A stretch of 64,000 nucleotides of DNA from Bacillus pseudomycoides (GTDB lineage: Bacteria; Bacillota; Bacilli; Bacillales; Bacillaceae_G): NCBI RefSeq assembly GCF_002582035.1, contig NZ_NUQE01000039.1, positions 1 to 64,000 on the forward strand, given 5' to 3'. The notes beneath the pieces are model-generated. The model was given only the letters and a program-made list of their open reading frames with translations, did no database searches and was not told the DNA's origin. The position numbers and the translations under genes were made by a program. This document shows positions 1 through 6,732 of the stretch, one piece after another (position 1 is the first letter of the stretch; every line of letters starts with the position of its first letter).

Positions 1-1358
1 CTGCATATTGGTACGAAAGACTCACAGCGCATTTTAGAAGAATCCTATACGTATGATGCAACAAGCAATCGCACCGCAATCGAACGTAAAAACGGCGACA
101 AAATAGAAAAAACAACATACGCATATGATTCTATCAATCAACTCACAAAAGAAACATTGCAAAATGGTACAATAAAGGAATACAGCTATGACGGTTTTGG
201 AAACCGTACAAGTGTACAAGTAACAGAACCAGGAAAATCAGCTGTTTCTATGGCAGCCGTATTTAACGATGGCAATCAGCTGACGAAATTCGGCAATGAA
301 TCACTAACGTATGACGCAAACGGAAACCGTACATCCGATGGAAAGTACAAATACACATGGAACGAAGCAGACCAGCTTATCGCCATCACAAAACAAGGTG
401 AAAGCACACCATTTGCGACATATAAATATGATGACGATGGACGCCGGATCGAAAAGACGGTAAAACGGTGTGGCAACACGTTATCATTACGACGGCGACA
501 GTATCAATCCATTATACGAAACAGACGGCAATGGAAACGTCCTTCGTCAATATGTATACTCCGTAGACGGCATCCGCCTTGCGATGAAGTCACAAGGACA
601 AACGGTATACTACCACTACAACCCACGCGGTGACGTTATTGCGATGACAGATGAAAGCGGACAAGTGGTAGCAAGCTATGAATACGATGCATGGGGCAAT
701 GTCTTAAAGAGTGACGCAAAGGGCATCGCAGCAGAGAATCCATTTGGATATGCGGGATACATGTATGATAAAGAGATTGGGATGTATTATCTAATAGCGA
801 GATATTACCATCCAACTCATGGTGTGTTCTTGTCTGTAGATCCGGATCCGGGTGATGCGGATGATCCATTGACGCAGAATGGGTATACGTATGGGAATAA
901 TAATCCTGTGATGATGGTAGATCCGGATGGGCATCTTGCATATGGCCGTGGTTGGGGAAAAACACCATTGTTGGTTTATAATAAAAGAAGTAGTTATGCA
1001 AATAGTAGAGGATTTAAGGCGGGAGCAAGAGCTGTGTTAAATAGTTATAGTTTTAACATTGCTGGCTTGGGAAATTACGCTAGTAAAGTTGGTCCGTTTT
1101 GGCTAGGTGGATCAGCTGCTTGGAGAAAATCTAAGACAAAATCAAATGTAAAAGCTTCTATGATAAAAGCGGGGAATCGAACCCAAAAGAAAGCAATTTT
1201 AAGTAATGCAGGTAAAAAAAACGTCAAAAGCATTTATTATGGGAGGAAGCAAAGCTCTTGGATTTTATGGTTTTGCAGCAGATGCGGGAGTTTTCTTTTA
1301 CGAATATCAAAAAGCTTATAAAAAAGCCTATAAAAACTACAGACCTAAGAAGAAATAG
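1..1358 (+). pseudogene. 3' part of WapA/Rhs-type polymorphic toxin gene, two frameshifts
   Basis: The gene runs in from upstream. Frame 1 carries YD repeats (YTYDA, YAYDS, YSYDGFGNR, YKYDDDGR), which form the secreted beta-cage shell of Rhs/WapA toxins. After the four-A run at 462-465 the repeats continue in another frame from about 464 (YHYDGD), so one extra A disrupts the gene. The Rhs core motif follows (ARYYHPTHGVF, then NPVMMVDPDGH near 905-935). After DPDGH comes a variable tip of about 140 residues that I do not recognise. A second shift lies in the eight-A run at 1214-1221. With one more A the frame reads on as SKAFIMGGSKALGFYGFAAD and stops at 1358. Shell identity is secure; toxin activity is unknown. 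Both shifts could be real decay, phase variation or sequencing error in homopolymers. Confidence 0.85.
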
Positions 1359-1392
1359 AAGATAGGAGAGGATTTTTATAGAAATAGGAATT

Positions 1393-1617
1393 GTGATTTC
1401 CTATAGTATAGGGATAGGTTGTCTTTTGTTTATGTTAGTAGCTACTTTAAAATCAAAAGAATACATTCAATTTATTATTACTGCAATATGGTTAGTGTAC
1501 ATCATGCTTATACTATTCACTCCTTATCTTGATTTTTTAAGTTGGGGTATTAAAATTTTAATCTTATTTACCTTTTTAATAGTTGGTTTCCTTTCATATG
1601 TGTTTAAGAAAAACTAG
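1393..1617 (+). CDS. Small membrane protein, candidate immunity protein of the toxin tip
   Basis: This is a 74-residue, very hydrophobic protein with two or three predicted membrane helices (about residues 2-17, 25-45 and 49-70) and a KKN end. It starts at GTG 1393; GGAGAGG lies upstream at 1365-1371, rather far from the start, so the start is uncertain. It begins 35 bases after the corrected end of the toxin tip and is followed by a strong terminator. In polymorphic toxin systems that position is normally held by the cognate immunity gene, and membrane immunity proteins are common when the toxin acts on the envelope. The immunity role is inferred from position only; I recognise no family. 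Confidence 0.5.
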   Translation: MISYSIGIGCLLFMLVATLKSKEYIQFIITAIWLVYIMLILFTPYLDFLSWGIKILILFTFLIVGFLSYVFKKN

Positions 1618-1637
1618 AGGTATTTACTTTGAATATT

Positions 1638-1684
1638 GTTACCTCAAGATGAGCTATTTCGCTAATCTTGAGGTAACTTTGTTT
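1638..1684 (+). terminator. Rho-independent terminator after the toxin/immunity pair
   Basis: A perfect 13-bp stem (1638-1650 with 1665-1677) is followed by TTTGTTT. It closes the transcript of the toxin and putative immunity gene. Confidence 0.75.
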
Positions 1685-1688
1685 ATAA

Positions 1689-2083
1689 CATAGGGTAGAC
1701 TTACATCACGAATTGGCATGCATTACTTATAGGAAGAATAAAGAGATAGATAGAGTTTGGTATGCGACGAAGATTGGGGCTAAAACAGAAGCGAAGGCGT
1801 GGATGGATAGCTATAAAGACATTGCAAAAGGTCTAATAAAAACAGTTGAATTTAGTATTGGATACTATGTTGGGAAAAAAGTTATATAGCGAAAAACACC
1901 CCAACTTATACTAAACAATATGTTATAAAAGCTGCTAGGAAGGCTGGAACTAAATTGGGCCTTAAAGCTTTAGGATGGACTGCGTTAGTTGAAGAAGCCA
2001 TTATGTTTGGAAGCAAAAATGTGATTATGCTCACGGAAAAAATCAAGGATACCATTTTTTTCAGCAAGCTCATAATCAAGTAA
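1689..2083 (+). pseudogene. Orphan toxin C-terminal remnant, frameshifted
   Basis: An open frame with no start codon or ribosome site runs 1689-1889 (VDLHHELACITYRKN..., RVWYATKIGAKTEAKAWMD). It breaks in the six-A run 1875-1880. With one more A it continues from 1880 as SYIAKNTPTYTKQYVIKAAR..., giving a charged helical region (KAGTKLGLKALGWTALVEEA) that reaches about 2000. Beyond that the frame to 2083 is antisense to a HAD gene stub and is probably not toxin-derived. Displaced, promoterless tips downstream of an intact Rhs gene are a known arrangement (orphan CT modules that can be recombined on to the shell). I infer that identity from position and composition; no domain is recognised. Confidence 0.5.
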
Positions 2084-2110
2084 AGTGCCGTCAATATCAA
2101 AGAAAATCAT
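1985..2110 (-). pseudogene. 5' stub of HAD-family hydrolase gene
   Basis: On the minus strand AAGGAG precedes an ATG at 2110, and the reading frame opens with MIFFDIDGTLLDYELAEKNG, the DxDGT/L motif I of haloacid-dehalogenase phosphatases. The Asp nucleophile is residue 5 and the general acid Asp is residue 7. The frame stops after 41 codons at 1985, far short of the roughly 220-residue family length. The ribosome site and the catalytic loop are intact but the cap and core are gone. The 3' part was evidently replaced by the orphan toxin segment, with a junction around 2000. Confidence 0.75.
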
Positions 2111-2143
2111 GGATAATGCTCCTTAACTTAAAATGTAATACGG

Positions 2144-2398
2144 CTATTGCTTTTTATCTACTTCCTTGTTTCCTTTTACAAATAATAACGTCATATAAGA
2201 AACAAGAAACGAAAAAATACTATACATCCCTACCCAAAAGAAAAATGATCGATTAAATAACGCTACTGCTACAATTAGAAAAATTGCAAACGTAAGAATA
2301 GGCATTATATAATACGTCTTTGTAATTCGTGTACCAATAACAGAGAAAATAAAGACAAGTAATGGACAAACAAATAATACGAATATAAATTCACTCAT
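2144..2398 (-). CDS. DUF2651-like small membrane protein
   Basis: The product is 84 residues with three hydrophobic segments (about 3-22, 29-48 and 52-74) and a charged tail (KGNKEVDKKQ). The N-terminal pattern FVCPLLVFIFSVIG, followed by a second helix with LTFAIFLIV, resembles the DUF2651 (YbeF-like) family of Bacillus; the function of the family is unknown. AGGAC lies 6 bases before the ATG. It is in the same orientation as the HAD stub and the MOSC stub, so all three may be survivors of an older minus-strand gene group. Confidence 0.55.
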   Translation of the reverse strand: MSEFIFVLFVCPLLVFIFSVIGTRITKTYYIMPILTFAIFLIVAVALFNRSFFFWVGMYSIFSFLVSYMTLLFVKGNKEVDKKQ

Positions 2399-2424
2399 GC
2401 GCTGTCCTCTTTTCTATAAATTTA

Positions 2425-2742
2425 TTATTTTCCTGTTAAACGTTTGTCTGCACTCGTTTCTTTTCCACCTAATCGTTTTGTAAATGTATTTCGCCAGCTT
2501 TCTGACAAGGAATTAACTGCTAATATACGTTGCAGTCCTTCTATATTATGTTTATCGTCGTGCATGATGTCATTTGCGAAGGCAATTGTTATGTGATGTT
2601 TATTTTGTTCTATTAATCTAATTTCATCAGAAGGGCAAACAGTTCCTCCCTCTAATACGTGTATGTAAAAACCAGTAAATCCTGTATTTTTTAAGATGAT
2701 GTTTCGTAAAGGATATGGGTATAGTTGACAGAAAATTACAGG
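2425..2742 (-). pseudogene. 3' stub of MOSC-domain (YiiM-like) gene
   Basis: The minus frame ends at 2425 and reads back over about 105 codons as LYPYPLRNIILKNTGFTGFY, IHVLEGGTVCPSDEIRL, ..., LAVNSLSESWRNTFTKRLGG. The TGFTGFY...VLEGG...DEI pattern and the LSESWR...KR tail match the C-terminal part of MOSC proteins of the YiiM type. The N-terminal half, with the MOSC Cys region, is missing. Similarity ends at about 2742, immediately upstream of the promoter and T-boxes of the permease operon. No start codon with a ribosome site is present, so this is a pseudogene. Confidence 0.7.
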
Positions 2743-2753
2743 AATAAAAAATA

Positions 2754-2782
2754 TTGATTTTTTATTATATTTATTATAGGAT
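2754..2782 (+). promoter_or_regulatory. Sigma-A-type promoter for the T-box leader
   Basis: TTGATT (2754-2759) and TAGGAT (2777-2782) are separated by 17 bases. Transcription would start near 2790, just before the first T-box. Confidence 0.5.
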
Positions 2783-2802
2783 AATTTTTAAGTAAATAAG
2801 AT

Positions 2803-3048
2803 AAGCGATGAATGGAATAAAGTAGTGTATGTTCTCCCTGTTAAAGAGAGCTGACGGTTGGTGTAAGTCAGTGCATAGAACAGCATGAATTACAATCCAG
2901 GAGCATCTTCTTCGAGCGAATTGTAAGGGGAAGACGGTGAAGAGCCGTTATAGAGAATGAAGAGATTGACATATAAAATTTGTCAATAATTAGGGTGGTA
3001 CCGCGAATAAAATCGTCCCTACTGATTAATTTCAGTAGGGATTTTTTG
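2803..3048 (+). promoter_or_regulatory. T-box riboswitch 1 (candidate tyrosine specifier)
   Basis: The leader shows the expected parts: the Stem I start GCGATGAATGGA, the AGTA element, GCTGACGGTTGGTG (GNUG region), and the T-box antiterminator sequence AGGGTGGTACCGCG at 2992-3005. An intrinsic terminator follows (TCCCTACTGA...TCAGTAGGGA plus T run, ending at 3048). Pairing GATG/CATC and TGGA/TCCA at the Stem I base leaves GAATTACAA as the 3' side of the specifier loop. UAC followed by a purine (Tyr) fits the usual rule; UUA (Leu) is the alternative. Uncharged tRNA would favour antitermination and expression of the downstream permease. Confidence 0.9.
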
Positions 3049-3075
3049 TATTTTCATAACAACTAAATAATATAT

Positions 3076-3320
3076 AAGCGATGAATGGAATAAAGTAGTG
3101 TATGTTCTCCCTGTTAAAGAGAGCTGACGGTCGGTGTAAGTCAGTACATAGAACAGCATGAATTACAATCCAGGAGCATCTTCTTCGAGCAATTGTAAGG
3201 GGAAGACGGTGAAGAGCCGTTATAGAGAATGAAGAGATTGACATATAAAGTTTGTCAATAATTAGGGTGGTACCGCGAATAAAATCGTCCCTACTGATTA
3301 ATTTCAGTAGGGATTTTTTA
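3076..3320 (+). promoter_or_regulatory. T-box riboswitch 2, near-identical tandem copy
   Basis: This leader repeats T-box 1 with only a handful of differences (GGTCGG for GGTTGG, CAGTAC for CAGTGC, one base lost after GAGC, AAAGTTT for AAAATTT). It has the same GAATTACAA specifier loop, AGGGTGGTACCGCG at 3264-3277 and its own terminator ending at about 3320. RNA polymerase must pass both terminators to reach the permease. A weak promoter-like pair (TTGTAT 3046-3051, 16 bases, TAATAT 3068-3073) lies between the two and could let this copy act alone. Confidence 0.9.
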
Positions 3321-3488
3321 TTTGCTTTTAAAAGTAGAGGTATCTAAATGTATAAATGATGATGATGTTTTTAGGAGGCTTCATTGTGGATGAGGTTGAC
3401 AGGCCTTTATTCTTAAAAAATGGGTTTTGATCATATAAATCACTTCATTCACCAAGTAAAAATAGTGAAGTAAAGGAGGTGAATAGCT

Positions 3489-3617
3489 ATGGAAGATGGC
3501 TATTATTATTTAAAATTACTTGCAAAACAATTAAAAAAATTAGGAACAGAAAGAGGAAAAAAGAATGAAGAAAGATGGCTTAAAGAAAGATGGCTTAAAG
3601 AAAGAGTTATTACCTAG
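3489..3617 (+). CDS. Small ORF with Tyr-Tyr-Tyr, overlapping the permease start
   Basis: A very strong ribosome site (AAAGGAGGTGAAT) precedes the ATG at 3489. The 42-residue frame begins MEDGYYYLKLLAKQLKK, with three consecutive TAT codons, and ends at 3617, about 50 bases inside the permease gene in another frame. The rest is highly charged (RWLKERWLKERVIT). The much better ribosome site compared with that of the permease suggests it is translated. The overlap suggests translational coupling or a leader-peptide role. The Tyr run agrees with the UAC reading of the T-boxes, but this is inference. Confidence 0.5.
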   Translation: MEDGYYYLKLLAKQLKKLGTERGKKNEERWLKERWLKERVIT

Positions 3618-4944
3618 ACATGTTCAATTTTTAGCATTAGCGGGAATGATTGGTACGGGCATTTTCAAAGGGAGTGGAGATACTTTAGGGATTGCCGGGC
3701 CTGGCGTAATTGTCTCGTACTTACTTGGTGGATTATTAATGATGATTGTTATGGTGGCTTTAGCTGAAATGGCTGTTGTTTATCCAAATCATAATGTTCA
3801 ACATTTAGTTCATAAGGCTTTTGGATTTCATGTATCATTTGTAGTTGGATGGCTATACTGGATTAACTGGACGCTTGTTACAATTGTAGAAATATTAGCT
3901 GCAGGCTCTTTTTTACAATTTTGGTTTTCGAATGTACCTCTTTGGTTACTAAGTGCTATTTGTGCGCTTTTAGTTGTGGGAATTAACAGTTTTCAAGTGA
4001 AATTTTATGGCGAAATGGAATTTTGGTTTGCTAGTATAAAAATTTTGGCACTTGTATTATTCATCCTTTTAGGTGGAGCAGTCTTATTTGGGCTAACGAG
4101 TTTTGCTCCATCAACACCAACGCAAAATTTACTTGGACATGGTGGATTCTTTCCAAATGGTATTAAAGGGGTATTTAGTGCTTGTTTTATTGTCATGTTT
4201 TCATTCGGAGGATCTGAGTTAATAGGGGTAGCAATTTCTGAGACAAAAGACGTTGAAAAGGTTTTACCTAAAGTGATAAAGGGTGTTGTTTGGCGTGTAA
4301 TCATATTTTATATCTTGCCCATTACAATTATTGCGGGATTAATACCTTGGAATGAAGTTTCAGGAAATGAAAGTCCATTTATACAAGTAATGAATGCTAT
4401 TGGTATCCCAGGTGTTGCACACATTATGAATTTTGTTTTATTAACTGCAGTTCTTTCAGCTGCGAATTCAGGAGTTTTTGCTACTTCCAGAACAATGGTT
4501 GCGTTAGCTGAAAAAGGAGAAGCGCCAAAAATATTGAAGCATACTGCGAAATCAGGTGCACCAATCATTGCAATCTCTTTAAATGGCTTATTATTATTGA
4601 TAGGTGCAGGACTAGCATTCTTTGCTCCAGATAGTATTATTGGAACAATGATGACAATTCCAGGATTTACAATGTTATTGCTTTGGATAAGTATTTGCTT
4701 TGCGCAACTTAAATTACGTCCTACCTATCCAACGATGCCTAACTTTAAAATGAAGTTATTTCCAACTACGACTATTATTGGAATCGTGGGATTATGTATT
4801 ATTTTCATAGGCTCAACGTTTAGTAATGGAATTTCAGTCGGAACAGTGGTTTGTTTTATAATTTTAGCACTTTTAATTGGTCTTGCTTTACTTAAAGGAC
4901 GGAGTAGAAAGAAAGAAGACACACAACTAAAACATATAAGTTAA
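3565..4944 (+). CDS. APC-family amino-acid permease, T-box controlled
   Basis: The 459-residue protein is an integral membrane transporter with about 12 helices. Its first helix region carries the amino-acid permease signature GMIGTGIFKGSGDTLGIAGP, and the helix-3 area AEMAVVYPNHN is typical of the amino acid transporter (AAT) group of the APC superfamily. It would import an amino acid by proton symport. The tandem T-boxes make it responsive to one uncharged tRNA, most likely tRNA-Tyr, so an aromatic amino-acid uptake role is inferred. The N-terminus contains a 15-bp tandem repeat (MKK-DGLKK-DGLKK). AGAGG is 8 bases before the ATG, weaker than the site of the overlapping small ORF. Confidence 0.85.
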   Translation: MKKDGLKKDGLKKELLPRHVQFLALAGMIGTGIFKGSGDTLGIAGPGVIVSYLLGGLLMMIVMVALAEMAVVYPNHNVQHLVHKAFGFHVSFVVGWLYWINWTLVTIVEILAAGSFLQFWFSNVPLWLLSAICALLVVGINSFQVKFYGEMEFWFASIKILALVLFILLGGAVLFGLTSFAPSTPTQNLLGHGGFFPNGIKGVFSACFIVMFSFGGSELIGVAISETKDVEKVLPKVIKGVVWRVIIFYILPITIIAGLIPWNEVSGNESPFIQVMNAIGIPGVAHIMNFVLLTAVLSAANSGVFATSRTMVALAEKGEAPKILKHTAKSGAPIIAISLNGLLLLIGAGLAFFAPDSIIGTMMTIPGFTMLLLWISICFAQLKLRPTYPTMPNFKMKLFPTTTIIGIVGLCIIFIGSTFSNGISVGTVVCFIILALLIGLALLKGRSRKKEDTQLKHIS

Positions 4945-5015
4945 ATTCATGAGGGCAATAAGTATAGCATATTTTAAAACTTGATAGAGTAGGGACATTA
5001 ATCCAATAACCATCA

Positions 5016-5055
5016 GAGCACGCTTCTATTGAATAGGCGTGCTCTGTCGTGTTTT
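5016..5055 (+). terminator. Terminator after the permease
   Basis: GAGCACGC...GCGTGCTC (5016-5044) forms a GC-rich hairpin followed by a weak T-rich tract. Confidence 0.6.
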
Positions 5056-5088
5056 AAGATGATAAAGAGTGTAGGTCTGGGACAAAAG

Positions 5089-5130
5089 AAAGTAAATAAT
5101 TTCATTTACCAAAATGAAATTATTTACTTT
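5089..5130. repeat. Perfect 19-bp inverted repeat with 4-base loop
   Basis: Arms 5089-5107 and 5112-5130 are perfectly complementary and AT-rich, and there is no T run after either side. It lies between the permease terminator and the next terminator, so it is not needed as a terminator. Confidence 0.7.
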
Positions 5131-5154
5131 AATAAAATAAATCAAAGTCATAAC

Positions 5155-5196
5155 AAAAAGCTGTACTACTTCACATATACAGTAATACAGCTTTTT
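5155..5196 (-). terminator. Terminator of the DinB-like gene (usable in both directions)
   Basis: AAAAAGCTGTA (5155-5165) pairs with TACAGCTTTTT (5186-5196). The A and T runs on both sides allow termination in either direction. Confidence 0.65.
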
Positions 5197-5201
5197 GTAT
5201 A

Positions 5202-5732
5202 TTATTTTACAGAATGAGCTTGTTGCATCTTTTTAATGATTCGAATTTGTCCACGATGACTCAATTCATCTTCAAACACATGAAACCATTTGAAATAATT
5301 GTTTGCTGGCTTATCTTCCCAAAATGGAGTTGTTTTAAATAACCATTCGTTTGGAAGGGATTGAAATGTAGCGATTGTTTTATCGCGCACTTCTTGTAAT
5401 GTGTTGATATAGAATGCTAGAGGCTGGTTTTTAATTTTCTGGCGTCCAAGATTGCCTAGTTCAACACCTGGTAACCAGCGTTCTAGTTCTTCCTCTGTTG
5501 GTTCTCTGTCTTCAAATGTATGAATTTGATAATAAAATTCGACAGCTGCCATGTGATACAGAAGCATACCGATTGAATTTGCATTTTCATCATATAAATA
5601 ATCTAATTCTTCAATTGTTAAATCTTGAACAGTACGTAGTGTTGAGGAGCGTGCATAGTTCATCATCGAAACAAGTTTAGAAAAATCATCGCTTAATCCG
5701 TCAATCTTATCAATTAAAAATAAATTCTCCAT
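5202..5732 (-). CDS. DinB/DUF664-like protein
   Basis: The 176-residue protein looks like a four-helix-bundle DinB-superfamily member. A helix with SIGMLLYHMAAVEFYYQ carries the first metal-site His, and WFHVFEDELSHRGQI near the C-terminus gives the typical H...H.GQ pair. The family binds a divalent metal; some members are bacillithiol-dependent transferases, others have no known reaction. A function cannot be assigned here. The start is supported by AGGAGG 7 bases upstream. It is a separate, minus-strand transcription unit with its own terminator. Confidence 0.75.
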   Translation of the reverse strand: MENLFLIDKIDGLSDDFSKLVSMMNYARSSTLRTVQDLTIEELDYLYDENANSIGMLLYHMAAVEFYYQIHTFEDREPTEEELERWLPGVELGNLGRQKIKNQPLAFYINTLQEVRDKTIATFQSLPNEWLFKTTPFWEDKPANNYFKWFHVFEDELSHRGQIRIIKKMQQAHSVK

Positions 5733-5811
5733 CGAAATCCTCCTGTTATGAAATACATCCTTTTAAATTAAGTTCTTGAAATAGGAGGAGATTCCTGTTT
5801 TTATATAAAAC

Positions 5812-5869
5812 AAAACGAAAGCACCTCTATAATTCGTATTTTAGTATGAATTATAGAGGTGCTTTTCGT
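5812..5869 (-). terminator. Terminator of the TetR gene
   Basis: GCACCTCTATAATTC (5821-5835) pairs perfectly with GAATTATAGAGGTGC (5848-5862). ACGAAA and TTTTCGT outside extend the stem and provide T runs for both directions. Confidence 0.75.
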
Positions 5870-5916
5870 GTATTTGTGTTTACTTCAGACGAAACAAGTG
5901 TTAGTTGGTGTTTGGT

Positions 5917-6582
5917 CTATATATAATTCGATACTTTTTGCACGATGTATTGTATCGTTGATTTCATTTTTTCATCATCTACATTATTTCTATATTCATG
6001 GTGGATGACTTGATGCTTTTTAAGCATGTAATAATCAAAGAGTGCTTGATATAAAGTCATATTGTTTTGAATTAAGATTGTAGGTTCAAAGAGCTTTCGT
6101 AGTAGTACATCGTCTTGGATAAGGATAAGTGCTGGATTTATAGCGTTGAATACTTCTTTTTCTATATGCTCCTCATAGAATTTTTTTAATTGATTATTTC
6201 GTTCGTTCTGAGCTTGTATGATTTGCTCATATAGTACTGGAGCATTATGTTTTAAATCTGATAGAAAGACATCAGATATGTAAAAAGCAATGAGTAATGA
6301 CTGTTCAAATGTTTTTTGAAATCGCTCTCCAAACGGAACGGTTTCTTCAAAAATTGTTTGATCAATGCTAGTAATATATTCGGCATAAATTTTGACGATG
6401 TATTGGATAATCTCTTCTTTTGATGAGAAGTATTTGTACATAGTTGCTTTACTAATATCCATATAACGAGCAATATCATCTGTTCGTAACGGGCTTATTC
6501 CTTGTTTTTTTACGATCGGTAATAATTTGAAAATGAGCTTTTTTCTCATTTCTACTTGATTATCAATATTTTTATTTAACAT
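5917..6582 (-). CDS. TetR-family transcriptional regulator
   Basis: The product has 221 residues. The N-terminal DNA-binding domain (about 10-60) reads DDIARYMDISKATMYKYFSSKEE, the classical TetR helix-turn-helix. The helical C-terminal part is variable and would bind an unknown ligand. It is transcribed divergently from an aldo/keto reductase, with 150 bases between the start codons and an AT-rich palindrome in between, so self-control and control of the reductase are likely. GGAGGG precedes the start. The ligand cannot be predicted. Confidence 0.85.
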   Translation of the reverse strand: MLNKNIDNQVEMRKKLIFKLLPIVKKQGISPLRTDDIARYMDISKATMYKYFSSKEEIIQYIVKIYAEYITSIDQTIFEETVPFGERFQKTFEQSLLIAFYISDVFLSDLKHNAPVLYEQIIQAQNERNNQLKKFYEEHIEKEVFNAINPALILIQDDVLLRKLFEPTILIQNNMTLYQALFDYYMLKKHQVIHHEYRNNVDDEKMKSTIQYIVQKVSNYI

Positions 6583-6597
6583 AACAACCCTCCTTGC

Positions 6598-6628
6598 AAT
6601 TCATTTATTATAAATAAATTTATGAATT
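6598..6628. promoter_or_regulatory. Candidate TetR operator palindrome
   Basis: AATTCAT (6598-6604) and ATGAATT (6622-6628) flank an AT-rich near-palindromic centre just upstream of the TetR start. Its length and location fit a TetR-family operator; binding is inferred only. Confidence 0.4.
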
Positions 6629-6732
6629 TATACAAATTAAACTAATTGAACTAAAAAAGTAAAAATAGTTTACTTGTTTTCGGTTGTATGTTATTCTCTT
6701 TTTACATTATCTTTTCGAAAGAAGGGGAACTT

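Noticed and set aside
636-1001. A 121-codon minus-strand frame inside the Rhs region
   Set aside because: It is antisense to clear YD repeats and the Rhs core motif; its His/Ser-rich product mirrors the repeats.
2803-3320. The two long direct repeats as a CRISPR-like or transposon structure
   Set aside because: Both copies contain the T-box AGGGTGGTACCGCG, Stem I elements and a terminator, which explains the repetition fully.
5029-5217. A 62-codon plus-strand frame between the permease and the DinB-like gene
   Set aside because: It runs through one terminator arm, a perfect inverted repeat and another terminator, has no ribosome site, and its composition simply reflects the hairpins.
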